Source of the DNA: Luscinia megarhynchos
Lineage: Eukaryota; Chordata; Aves; Passeriformes; Turdidae
Length of the DNA stretch: 64,000 bases
Direction: 5' to 3'
NCBI GenBank assembly: GCA_034336665.1
Contig: JAPFBE010000002.1
Span: forward strand, 79,986,905 to 80,050,904
Of the stretch, positions 19,501 through 28,172 are shown one piece after another (the stretch's first letter is position 1; each line of letters opens with the position of its first letter). The notes under the pieces are model-generated. The model had not been told where the DNA came from and ran no database searches. It was given only the letters and a program-made list of their open reading frames with translations. The translations under genes were made by a program, and so were the position numbers.

Positions 19501-22125
19501 TACCAAAGAATACCTCACACTCCAAATGATTTCCCAGACTGCCAGGCAGGAATGCAGTTTGCCAAAGAACTGGAAACCAGTCTTCTTGAAAAATTCAAAC
19601 GGTAACATTAATTTAAAAATCGATGGTAAGAATGACAAAAATGAATACTGCTTAAAATATTCCCTTAATTATCTTTTGTTGTGTTCATTTAGACTTGGGC
19701 TTTATTGAGATCTTCCACTAATGTTTTAAATCTCAGTATTATAAAACAGAAAGGACTCCTAGATATATTTAACTCTGCTAAACAGGGCATATAAATTAAA
19801 CTCTTCTATTCCCAGAGACATGTTCTGTTATAGAGCTGTAACAAGGCTGCATTCCAATAAAATAAACAAAACTATTTTGAGATTCCTACGCAGCAAATGG
19901 GGGAGGAGGTAAGAGAATGCAAAGGACTGTGTCAAAGTATGTACCAAGTGTTAAAGAGTAAAGTAAATTAAGAGGTAAATTTTGGTATCTAATTTTAAAT
20001 ACCAGGTATTCTGAAGTTTGTCTTAATTTTTACTGTAAGAAAGAGAATGTTTAACCATAAGTTTGGAGTAGCTGGATGTGTCCTCTGCATCAACTGGTGT
20101 TTGTTCCCCTTTCAGATAGGAGGGGAAAGTAGAAGTTTGGAGGAAAAGGTGGTTTGGAGGAAAAGTCACAGAAGGTAGATGTTTCCTGCGTGGCTGAAAG
20201 GATATCATTGACAGAGATACAGCAGCATTTTCTAGATTGTAATTTTTAATTTCTTGATCAATGAGGATAGAAGGTTAATTGTGCATTCCCTTTCTGTTTT
20301 AAGTACTTGATTTTAAAAATATTCTTACCTACTTACTTGATTTATCATGTAGACGTCCACCTGCAAAAAGGGCAAATTATGTCAAGCTGGGCACTCTGTC
20401 TCCTTTCATCTGTCCTTGGGGGCAGCTGACCAAGAACTGGGAAGAAAGAATGAAAGCTTCAGGAGGATTTTTATGTCCTTCTTCCCCACACCCTGACTGC
20501 TGCACAACTGAAGGGCAGACCCTTTGTGACGCCAAAGCAGAAGTGGTCAGAGAAGCTTCCCCTGAGACTGGTGAGGCAGAGGAGACCATGGAAATAACAG
20601 GTTCTGAAGGTGCCCTAAAGACAGAGGATGTTACAAGCACCCAAGATTCTGGTGAGAGAGATGAAATGAAGACAAGTGACTTTATTGTTCTCAGGTATGT
20701 CAAAATGATAAACACGTTTTATTTCTTTTTGATATCTGTTCAGTTGGGGAAAGGAAGAGCTCAGCCTTGATTATTAAGATGAGAGAATTATTTCATCCAA
20801 ATACAGTGAGATTAAATAGTTTTGTCACAAATCAGAATCTGCTGTTGAGTGGAAGTCCTGCTTTTCTCCAGCAAAATTGATGATTACATAAAGAAAACTC
20901 CTTAAATTATCTTAAATTTAACACACTGGAGTTTACTGTGCTCTAGAGGTCAATGGAGCTTTTAGAGGCTCATATTTGTGAATTTAGGGCTATTGCTGTG
21001 AAAATTATCTTGCATTTTCTTCCCTAATACATCACCACAGGTGGTTCTTGCACTCCCTAACAAGGTCTCTAGAAAATAGAGAGTCCTCTGCATTCCAGTG
21101 CAACACATGAGGGCAGCAACAGTATTGGAAAGTGCCAGAACACAGGTCTTTCATTTTTGTGTGGTTACCAGGGGAAGGAAAACATTGAAAGTTCTGGACT
21201 GCATTAGTATCACTGGAGATTTTAAAGTGTTTGTGGTTTTAACAACCTTTAGGGGTTTTAACAAGTAATGTCTCCTTCCTTCTGAAGAAGACCCACTAAC
21301 CAGTGTTCTTTTTAGGCTAGGAGTGATTCAAGTAGCAGCTTGGAAGGTTACAGAAAGCCCCAGGGCTTTTTTTAAGTGTGCTTTTGCAAATATGTGGGGG
21401 GCTGGATTTCTGTTGATCTGCTTGTTAATAACTATCTGTGATGTTTATTTTTGAAAATTTTTAATAGGAGTGAGAAACTACTAATGCAGTTATCAGCCTG
21501 GTGTTATCCCACTGCTGGGAAAGATCGGCGAATCCGCCTTATTTCTCGACTGGGACAGAAGGAAATGACTGAAGATGCTTTTTTGCCAATCTTGATGAGA
21601 TACCCAAGGGCTCTTGTCTGGGTCAACTTGTCACTCTTGAGAAAGGGGAACCCTGAGTTACATGCCATGATTTGCATCCCAACAGAAGATGACTTGCTGC
21701 ATCTAAGCAAAGACAAACTCTTCTGTGGTCCACAAGAACCCAAACATCGTGATATATTCAAGGACAAGGTACAGAAGCAAAAAGAGAAGAAGAAGCAGAA
21801 AAAGGACAATGTGAAGTCTCTAGAGAGTGACCCTGCAGGCATTGTGGATGAAGAAGCAACTGAGGACCATGAAGACCTCATTCTTGGTCTTTGGTCAGAT
21901 GCTCTCCCAGATGTTACTTCCCACTGCTCCAGGACTGTCTTGGGGTACGTCACTCGAGGGGATTTTTCGTTGGCTGCAGGCTGTGGAGAAGCACTGGGTT
22001 TTGTTAGCATGACTGGGTTAATTTATATGTTACACAACCAGCCAGCAGATAAAAAAGGGCTCGTTTTGTTAAGGACTCCAGCATCTTTACAGTACAGATT
22101 TGCAAGACTTACTATTGAGGTTTAA
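1445..22125 (+). CDS. POP1: POP1, RNase P/MRP protein subunit (15 coding exons)
   Basis: POP1 is the largest protein of RNase P (5' maturation of pre-tRNA) and RNase MRP (pre-rRNA cleavage), where it binds and stabilises the catalytic RNA in the nucleus/nucleolus. Fifteen exons with GT-AG borders give 3025 nt, one more than a whole number of codons. With exon 7 read across its extra base, the product is about 1007 aa (human about 1024). Seen in order: a basic N-terminus (exon 1); the POP1 N-terminal domain (about residues 100-330) with [20 protein letters not shown] and [25 protein letters not shown] (exon 7); [11 protein letters not shown] (exon 10); the POPLD-type region with GWGSGW and [19 protein letters not shown] (exons 12-13); an acidic, poorly conserved linker (exon 14); and a C-terminal domain ending [12 protein letters not shown]. 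As read, the extra base would end translation after about 370 residues. Confidence 0.97.
1566..4114 (+). other. POP1: POP1 intron 1
   Basis: 2.5 kb. The first part is the tail of the CpG island, followed by a small CR1 remnant at about 1795-1853. I see no other recognisable element. Confidence 0.85.
1795..1853 (+). mobile_element. CR1 LINE 3' end remnant, sense
   Basis: GGGTGGTCTCCAGAGGCCCT followed by TTCCAACCCCAGCTATTCTGT is the sense-strand CR1 3' terminus. Only one copy of the terminal ATTCTGT-type repeat remains. Short and old. Confidence 0.65.
4115..4288 (+). CDS. POP1: POP1 exon 2
   Basis: Begins after TTCCAG and continues the split Gly codon of exon 1; encodes [13 protein letters not shown]... 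to EEMPKYIT. It contains an Arg/Gly-rich run ([12 protein letters not shown]), an RGG-like segment that could bind RNA. Donor ACAG|GTTTGT, phase 1. PKYIT joins VSTFAQARA of exon 3 as in human. Confidence 0.93.
4289..5109 (+). other. POP1: POP1 intron 2
   Basis: 0.8 kb, AT-rich. Near its 3' end it has a run of 24 T at 5047-5070. Nothing else recognised. Confidence 0.85.
5047..5070 (+). repeat. Poly(T) tract, 24 nt
   Basis: Uninterrupted T run about 40 bp before the exon 3 acceptor. It lies upstream of the normal polypyrimidine tract (TTCTTTTCATTCCAG). Length is likely variable and prone to sequencing error. Confidence 0.9.
5110..5285 (+). CDS. POP1: POP1 exon 3
   Basis: Encodes [20 protein letters not shown] to [12 protein letters not shown], including the conserved basic motif [20 protein letters not shown] at the start of the POP1 domain. 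Acceptor TTCCAG, donor AAAGAG|GTATCA, ends in phase 0. Confidence 0.97.
5286..7608 (+). other. POP1: POP1 intron 3
   Basis: 2.3 kb, AT-rich with many pyrimidine-rich stretches. A short direct repeat (GCACTTACTATTTAAGTTAA / GCACTTGCTATTTAAGTTT) lies at about 7354-7391. No coding or mobile element recognised. Confidence 0.85.
7609..7857 (+). CDS. POP1: POP1 exon 4
   Basis: 83 codons, phase 0 at both ends: [20 protein letters not shown] ... AMTKHCLLQ. Contains [20 protein letters not shown] and [12 protein letters not shown], the most conserved core of the POP1 N-terminal domain. Acceptor AAACAG, donor TTCAG|GTACCA. Confidence 0.98.
7858..8397 (+). other. POP1: POP1 intron 4
   Basis: 0.54 kb of AT-rich sequence; nothing recognised. 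Confidence 0.85.
8398..8485 (+). CDS. POP1: POP1 exon 5
   Basis: Encodes [20 protein letters not shown] and LARICSIDT, then a split Gly codon (phase 1). Human [14 protein letters not shown] matches exactly. Acceptor TTTCAG, donor ACACAG|GTAAAA. Confidence 0.97.
8786..8961 (+). CDS. POP1: POP1 exon 6
   Basis: Encodes [20 protein letters not shown] ... [20 protein letters not shown] and IWVHPALKQ. Contains the conserved LGPVTFIWK and RQLWIW.HP.LKQ segments. Acceptor TTTTAG; the donor GTGTTT is weak. Ends in phase 0. Confidence 0.97.
8962..9586 (+). other. POP1: POP1 intron 6
   Basis: 0.63 kb, AT-rich; nothing recognised. Confidence 0.85.
9587..9838 (+). CDS. POP1: POP1 exon 7, with a one-base frameshift
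   Basis: The first part, in phase with exon 6, encodes [20 protein letters not shown] and [10 protein letters not shown], matching human DILEEIKAACQCVEPI. The second part encodes [20 protein letters not shown] and [20 protein letters not shown] in the next frame, matching human [20 protein letters not shown]. The frames must switch between about 9677 and 9684, inside GTAAAAACAAG. Removing one A of the A5 run joins them. The exon is 252 nt, but the flanking exons need 251. Without a correction, translation stops at TAA 9713-9715. The donor GTTTGT is weak. Confidence 0.93.
9839..9967 (+). other. POP1: POP1 intron 7, 129 nt and open in frame
   Basis: The intron length is a multiple of three and it has no stop in the POP1 frame, so retention would add 43 residues. 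The 5' splice site is GTTTGT (weak); the 3' site is CCTGTTTCAG. Confidence 0.85.
9968..10061 (+). CDS. POP1: POP1 exon 8
   Basis: Completes the split Ser codon and encodes [20 protein letters not shown] and [22 protein letters not shown] is conserved in human. Donor ACA|GTAAGG. Confidence 0.97.
10062..10837 (+). other. POP1: POP1 intron 8
   Basis: 0.78 kb, AT-rich; nothing recognised. Confidence 0.85.
10838..10949 (+). CDS. POP1: POP1 exon 9
   Basis: Encodes [20 protein letters not shown] and [17 protein letters not shown] plus the first base of Gly (phase 1). The human counterpart has WWIETCKKPDSVSLHC..AIFELLGG. Acceptor TTCCAG, donor GAAG|GTATTT. Confidence 0.96.
10950..11913 (+). other. 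POP1: POP1 intron 9
   Basis: 0.96 kb, AT-rich; nothing recognised. Confidence 0.85.
11914..12033 (+). CDS. POP1: POP1 exon 10
   Basis: Encodes [20 protein letters not shown] and [20 protein letters not shown], closely matching human ([19 protein letters not shown]). Acceptor TTAAAG, donor CCAAG|GTAAAA, phase 1. Confidence 0.97.
12241..12309 (+). tRNA. tRNA-like sequence (degenerate tRNA or SINE head)
   Basis: A cloverleaf-like 69-nt unit. The acceptor stem GGTCTTG/CAAGGCC pairs at all 7 positions (one G-U). The T arm CCAGG-TTCGAAT-CCTGG is perfect and carries the B box GGTTCGAATCC. The anticodon stem TCTGT/ACAGA is perfect but its loop (CTGACCAT) has 8 nt. The D arm is short and weak (GCT/AGC). 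The 3' flank reads ACCA, possibly a trace of a CCA tail. The loop and D arm argue against a working tRNA; a tRNA pseudogene or the head of a tRNA-derived SINE fits better. No anticodon is assigned, though GAC would be the literal reading. Confidence 0.5.
13479..13515 (+). other. POP1: Candidate cryptic/poison exon, 37 nt
   Basis: Flanked by a good polypyrimidine tract and acceptor (CTGACTTTTATTTAG) and a GAAAG|GTAAAT donor. In the POP1 phase it would read [12 protein letters not shown] and then, joined to exon 11, AGA TAA, a stop. Known POP1 proteins have no such insert. The evidence is only the splice-site pattern. Confidence 0.22.
16971..17086 (+). CDS. POP1: POP1 exon 11
   Basis: Completes Asp and encodes [20 protein letters not shown] and [18 protein letters not shown], matching human DNEKVRQLLLEGVP...ENKISDQ. 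Acceptor TTTGTAG, donor GAGCAG|GTAACT. Confidence 0.97.
17087..18364 (+). other. POP1: POP1 intron 11
   Basis: 1.3 kb, AT-rich; nothing recognised. Confidence 0.85.
18365..18556 (+). CDS. POP1: POP1 exon 12
   Basis: 64 codons, phase 0 at both ends: [20 protein letters not shown] ... [10 protein letters not shown]. Carries [25 protein letters not shown] and the start of the POPLD-type region. Acceptor CCTCCTCAG, donor TTTT|GTAAGT. Confidence 0.98.
18557..19446 (+). other. POP1: POP1 intron 12
   Basis: 0.9 kb, AT-rich; nothing recognised. Confidence 0.85.
19447..19601 (+). CDS. POP1: POP1 exon 13
   Basis: Encodes [20 protein letters not shown] ... [18 protein letters not shown] and DFPDC.AG..FA are conserved. 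Acceptor TAACAG, donor AAACG|GTAACA, phase 2. Confidence 0.97.
19602..20352 (+). other. POP1: POP1 intron 13
   Basis: 0.75 kb, AT-rich; nothing recognised. Confidence 0.85.
20353..20694 (+). CDS. POP1: POP1 exon 14
   Basis: Starts [20 protein letters not shown], as in human [16 protein letters not shown]. It continues into an acidic, Ser/Thr/Glu-rich, low-complexity linker (residues about 715-785) with little conservation, probably disordered. Acceptor CATGTAG, donor CTCAG|GTATGT, phase 2. Confidence 0.96.
20695..21467 (+). other. POP1: POP1 intron 14
   Basis: 0.77 kb; nothing recognised. Confidence 0.85.
21468..22125 (+). CDS. POP1: POP1 exon 15, C-terminal domain and stop
   Basis: Encodes [20 protein letters not shown] through FPRALVW-like [20 protein letters not shown] and a Lys-rich run ([15 protein letters not shown], nuclear-signal-like), to [20 protein letters not shown] and the terminus [12 protein letters not shown], then TAA. 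The last 12 residues differ little from human (LQYRFARIAIEV). Confidence 0.98.
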
Positions 22126-22250
22126 GCATCATTGCAATGCAGTAGAATGCCAAAAATACCAAAGAATTCTGTTTTGTATTCTGTGGCCTTTCAGATTTGT
22201 CTCAAATTTGAGGTTAGTCTGAACCCAAACAGCTCTAAGATTATGAAATA

Positions 22251-22256
22251 ATTAAA
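22251..22256 (+). terminator. POP1: Possible proximal poly(A) signal ATTAAA
   Basis: The variant hexamer ATTAAA lies 126 nt after the POP1 stop codon. Confidence 0.4.
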
Positions 22257-22623
22257 AGGCTTTTAGCATTCTTCAAGAAAATAACTAATGTATAAAGAGA
22301 CTAGAATTACTTTTGATGTCTGCATTGCTAAGGATTTCTGGCAGATCATTGTCATGATCTTCTTTATCTCCTAGGAAGCATGTTCTTCATTTTTTCTCCT
22401 CAAAGCAGTGGATGCTGTAACAATGTACAGGAAATAATTGTCTTAATTTTAGAAGTCTTTGCTCAGATGGACTGTAAATTAAAAGTGCACTTTCACATGT
22501 AACTGCATGCAGTCCGATCCAGTGTACATAGCAAGTGGCTTTTCTGATTCCTTATATCTGAATACACGTGGCTGCACTGCAACAGAGCTGTGTAGAGAAA
22601 GCTGAATGCTTAAATGAAATGCA

Positions 22624-22629
22624 AATAAA
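22624..22629 (+). terminator. POP1: Poly(A) signal AATAAA, candidate for POP1
   Basis: The first canonical AATAAA on the plus strand after the stop codon, about 0.5 kb downstream. TG/T-rich sequence follows within 80 nt. Confidence 0.55.
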
Positions 22630-22650
22630 ATATAGACCAGCTATGTCATT

Positions 22651-25600
22651 TTGAATTACAGCAACTGGAGCTCTTAAACTGGAAAGCATATCATTTTGTC
22701 TCTCTAGTCTGAAAGGAAATAAGCCTTTCAGAGGCAAATTGCTAGTAGTGGGTCAGTGCACATTTTCTGTTAATAATAGGGGATATTTTTGTTCCTCAGA
22801 ACACGAATTTAGTTTTGTATGGAATATGCTGAAATTGAAGGTCTCTTCATGTTACAGTACGGTTCCTTATATCGTTCAAACAATCATAAAACTTGTAAAA
22901 TATTCTGGGAGTAAAGGGAGAAAGGTGTTTGATTTGCCTGGGGCAGTGTGGGTAGGTTGTTTGTGTTTGGTGTTTTGTTGGGATTTTTTTTTAATGATAG
23001 CCTTAAGCATCTAACCATTCTGAGTTAAGGAACTTGAAAAGGAATTTAAAGTAATACGCTGTAGTTTAGTAGCAGCATGATATAAATATATGCTAGTTGG
23101 TAAAATTATCCTGAAATGATCATGTACAAATAAAAATGTAATGTATTCTTGAGTTGTAGTCTATTGACTAAATTTGATTCTTAGAGAAATTAAACAAGGA
23201 TCAATGAATGACTTTTTCTTTCTAAGTGTCAAATGTTCAACTTAATTTCCTCTTTCACAGTTTTGTTTGAAAGTCTTAAGCAAATTTATTAATGTTGTCT
23301 GGAATTGTTGGAAGAAAGATTTAGTGTGCCTTATCCCCAAAATTATTAAAATATAGGACTATTTAAATATGGCACACATATGGAAAAGGAGGAAGAAAGA
23401 ACATCTTTGCAAGGGAAGTATTGGAAGTGGGGCTGGACTGTTTTTTTTAAAAGTCTTCAGAAGATGGATTGTAGAATGTTCACCAGCAATGGGAGTTGTG
23501 GTGGCATGTGGGAAAGAAAAATGCAGTTTCCAGCACAGCTTGGATTGCAGCTCCCTGAGAAATCATGCTGAATGGCTCCTCACTGCTCACCTTTGATGCA
23601 CCTGATAAAGCAATCATGGTCCCAGAAAGGTCCTGGGGAGCTTCTGCAGGGAAGCCAGCAGATGGCCCCAGAGGAAAGAGCTTGGTGCTGGCAGGGCTGG
23701 GGTTCACACGCTCCTGGCGTGACTGTGAGTGCTGCAGCCTGTAGGTATGTGTGAATAAGGAGCCCCTTAAACTTTACAGCCTGGCTGCTCTGATCAAATT
23801 CTCTCATGGTAATAATCCTGGATTTAATGAACCTTTTGAATTGTAAGCCCGATTGAAATATTTCTAGGATCACAGTTTCCAGAGCTGTGCTTCATGGGAA
23901 GAAAGGAGGGGAGGTGATGTTTATATGGTTTTTTCCCTCGTCACCTCCCTCATCTTCTTAATAGATACATATTTTCTTGCCTCAATAGACCTGGCTTGTA
24001 TGTGAGAAAGAAAGAGAAGCCCCCACCCAAGATATAATTTTTTTTCTTTTCTTCTTGTAGATCTTTTGTTCACTGAGTCTTTCCCAGGTTTTTATTTTTT
24101 AAAAAAACATCTGGAGTATTTCTTTTTTTTTCTTCCTATTGGTAATTTCTGCCAGGTTTTCATTTTGACACTTCCTGTTACTTTTCTTTGATTTCCTTTC
24201 TCTATTTTTGATTTATGATTCTTGTCTCTGGTGAGCCAGTGAACAGAAACTGGAACCCGAGTGCATCCTGTTCTGTATATCTTGTAATATTGTTACACAG
24301 TTGTTTTCCTGTAAGTCAATGATTTATGCCTTAAGACTTCACTCCTTGTAAAATACACTGCAAACCAGATAAGTTAAAAATGCTCAAAACTCTCAGCCAA
24401 AATTTGTCAGAGAAGTACTGTGACTTTATGTAGCTGCAAGGAAATTTTTATCTGTGGTTGTGATTTCCAGATTCCGGGTGTCTCAAGGGTGATTTAGTCA
24501 TAAAAACCATGTCAACACCGGATAATCAAACTGTGGGTAATTAAATCTGTGTTATCTGTGCATCAGCTGTACAGTGTGTCTGTGCTCGTCATGTTGGATC
24601 AGGTGTAGTTTACAGCACACATCTGCTCTTACTGCAGTCGCTACACGTTGGGTAAGTACCCCCAGAGCATCTGGATCAGCTCCTGTGGGCTGTAACACAT
24701 GAGCACTTTTGGGAGCCTAGGAAGCTCTGCTCTAGTGAGAGCAGCTCCCACAAGCTCTCCAGCTCCCATGCTGTCCTCCAGATAACTTTCTCAAAATGGA
24801 TGCCAGCACAAACCCTTAGCTCTCGTTCTGTGCTTGGCAAGAGCTTTTGGAAGCTCAGATGAAGCACAGAAGGCAATTTTGGCGTTGTCTGTAGCACAGT
24901 GAGGAGGTTGAATGGTAACACATGGCTCCTGTAGCTTTCTGTGGCTCCCTCAGAGCAGCTGTGTAAATGCTGCCTTTGACTCACCTGGTGAAGGGTCTTT
25001 TCCCAGGCTGAGCCATGACTTCATGGCAGGTGCCTGCTCTGCTGACAGGAGCAGTGACTAATGCACCTACCAAACTGAGGGGCTCCAAGGTGCACATTCT
25101 TTACCATCCCAAATCCAGAAAATGAGGTTGCAGAGGAAGGCGGTGATTACTCTGTGGGATGAAGTGAGGTGGGACTGGGGCCAGATTGTTGTGTGTTTGT
25201 TAAAGATGTTCAGGGCAATCCATTTAGCAGCCTGTAGGAATGGAAGAAGTTACCTAGCAGAAAGGCAGCTGGGGTTGTTGAAACAAATTCGGGAAAATAA
25301 TTGACAGGGTGTCGGACTGCTCGATGGAGATAGAAGCCTCAGGAGACCATGGCATATGCAGACAAAGAGTTGTCAAATTCAGCATGACAGTTTTCTTTCA
25401 GTGCTCTAAATCTGGAAGAGCCAGATATGTCAAACCTGATCCATTCTCATGTCCATACGAGGTAGGTAGTAGGAACAGAGCTCGGGGGAGTAAACCACCA
25501 AAGGCATATTTCTGAAGCACTAAGACTGAGAAAAGCAGCAAAGCAATAGCATTGTTCTGTTTTCCAAGAATACAACATACAGAAAACCCCAACCCAAAAT

Positions 25601-28048
25601 CCCATGCTTCTAAATGATATTCACAGAGGTTAGTAATGTAAACAGCACCCACAATTTACCTCTTGCAAATTCAACTCAGCTGTACTACAGTTCTTTGCAA
25701 ACACTGGTCTCCTCAAATCCCTACAAGAGCCAGTAAAATTGTATGGAATAATGAGAACTCAGAAAGGCTAGAGGATATGGGCTGAAACCATTTTGTGGCA
25801 TCTTTGAAAGAGCCAGCTTGACACCAGTCAAAATAACGAGTCAAGTTTTGCAAAGTAGGTGAAGTGACAAAAGACAGCTTTTATTTATTGTACTGGGTCT
25901 CTTAAAGAAATTCAGTTTATTCTACAGTAGCAATATGCCTGCATAGAATGATTCTTTTTCTTTCACATTTTTTTAGAGACTCCAAGATGTGTGTAACATC
26001 TGCCAGCATCAGCTTGCTTGGTGCATTCTAGTTGTCTTTTCATCATGGGCTTACAGCAGTGCTACTAAGTGACAGCTAAGTCCAATTCACAAGAAATAAA
26101 ATCAAAAATACATTCAGGACACAGCAAGAGTAAAGCAGAGAATGAAAAAGGAGTCTGAAGGAAGAGAGTGCCTCAAATTTCATGATCCAAATATATGAGG
26201 ATTTTCTGCAACTTTCCAGAAAGATGGTGCAATTCAGTATTTATTTTCATCTCAAGATCAAATAAATAGCCAGGATGAAAAACTTGTTTCAGCTCAGCCC
26301 TTTTCTCAGCATCCTCTTCTTAGCCCAGAAACTGGTTTTTTTTCTAAAAAAGACTAAAATGGTTGTGATAGATGGGAGAGCACAAGCACCTGCAAACCCA
26401 TGTGTCCATCAAAGCTCTCACACATCTCTTCTGGGTTTGCTCTCTTTTTTTCATATTAGGTAGTATTAAAGGCTTTTTATTTTTTTTGTCTTTAACAACA
26501 GGATGAAATAAAACCGAACTTGGACAGGCAAAACCTGAGTTTCTCTAGAGCTTTATTACTCAGAAATGACTTTAAATGCCACCTCAGGAATAAGCTCCCT
26601 CCTTCTCCCCACTAGACACCCCAGTTGTTTTAACTGTGGCTCTGGTGATGAATGCTGTGTGTCTACAGTTGTAATTATAAATAAAATACCATACAAATAC
26701 TTCTAAAAATCTTGCCTGGGTTGTTTTCAGGTGTCATCCAAGAAAGCTTCAACCCAGAGGCAAAGCCAATTGCTCAGAATGAGTTGAGTTGGTGGGAACT
26801 GTTCCTCAGTACTGAAAAAATCCAGAGTGCGTGCACAGAAAAACAAACTGTAAATCTGCAATTAAAAATACACTTTTCAGATGGGCAGCTGCTTAATGCA
26901 GTCATTTTTCATTTTTTTAAAAGGTACATGTGGAAATAGTTTTGGTACCAACCAGCAGAGAAGTTGAAGGGTTAAAAATAGATAATTTATTTTCCTGTAG
27001 AACACTGTCTTACAGGAATCAATTGTATCCAGGTTTTCTGAATATTTTTGCAATGCAATAATTCTTTTAAATTAGTTGGCAAATACATGAAGGGAGTTCC
27101 AAATGATGGCACAAAAATTTATGAAATTGGTTGAGAACTGTAACCAGTTGCTTTTGTTTTTTCAAAGAGAAGCAGATGAAAATGAGCATTAGTATGTAGT
27201 AGGCTGAGGAATGTCTTTAAAAAGGATTAATTATAGTTTCCCTTACTCTTTTTAGGACTTTCATTGAGCTACTGTATTTTGAGGTATTAATTATTTGTAT
27301 TATTAAAAAATAGATGTAGATTCTGTTGGTGACTTGGAGAACTTACTTTTATGCCAATAGGCAGCACAATGGCCCAATTTCTAAAATGGCAACCCCAAAA
27401 CTACAGACTTCTGTGTCCCCTGAAGTCTCCTCACGTGTGATGCTGGGACAGAGGAGGTTTGTGGGGTGTTGCAGGTGTCCTGCAGAAGCCAGTGGGACAA
27501 CTGGAGCCTGAGAAACAACCTCAGTAGAAGCTGCTTTTGGAGCAGTGTGCCAGCACCCTCTCTCAAAAGCTGTGGAAGCCAGTTCCTCCCATACAAAGCT
27601 GTTGGATGTTGGAGAAGGAAGGGTAAATCTAATAAATAGCTCAGAGATCCTGATCCTGCCATTTTGTGTTAATTTGGGGAGGGAAAAAACCTCTATAGCA
27701 GCTTTCCTTTTTTAGATTAGTAGACATGTAGAAGATTAGTTTTACTCCTTTTTGGATTATCCAATGAAAGCAGAAATATCCAGAAAACAGTAATTCCTTT
27801 GCCTGAAGTCCTGTTTGTGGCATCACAGGCAGCCCACCCCTCTTTGTGGCACAACATGCTGGTGTGGAGCCAGAGCTCACTGATGTTACAAGATGTTGTG
27901 GTGTCAAGTGTTTGCACATGGGCAAATACACAACACACAAGGTAAGAGGCTTCCTGATGGACAGACTTTTATATCTCTGCTTTCCTGGGAACAAAAAATT
28001 TCTTTGATTGCCTGAGGAGCGGAAGAGACTTCACACATCTTTAAAATA
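22651..28048. other. Intergenic, POP1 to CR1; no gene seen
   Basis: AT-rich non-coding sequence with short chance ORFs only. An AATAAA at 23129-23134 could end a longer POP1 transcript. T-rich stretches occur around 24030-24200. Confidence 0.7.
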
Positions 28049-28172
28049 ATAGAAACATAGAGTGGTTTGGGTTGGAAGGGACCTTAAAGATGCCTAGTTG
28101 GAACCCCCCTGCTATGGGCAAGGACACCTCCCACTAGACCAGGTTGCTCAAAGCCCCATCCAACCTGGCTCC
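28049..28172 (-). mobile_element. CR1 LINE 3' end fragment, antisense
   Basis: The plus strand reads ATAGAAACATAGAGTGGTTT, then GGGTTGGAAGGGACCTTAAA, CCCCCCTGC, CACTAGACCAGGTTGCTCAA and CCCCATCCAACCTGGCT: the reverse complement of the CR1 3' terminus. Few differences from the general CR1 pattern, so younger than the copy at 475-1072. Confidence 0.92.

Larger units (their letters stand above)
22126..22650 (+). other. POP1: POP1 3' UTR (approximate)
   Basis: AT-rich sequence after the stop. ATTAAA at 22251 and AATAAA at 22624 are the first plausible poly(A) signals, so the UTR is probably about 0.15-0.5 kb. Another AATAAA at 23129 could serve a longer form. Confidence 0.6.

Noticed and set aside
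21504..22010. 168-codon minus-strand ORF
   Set aside because: Antisense shadow of POP1 exon 15.
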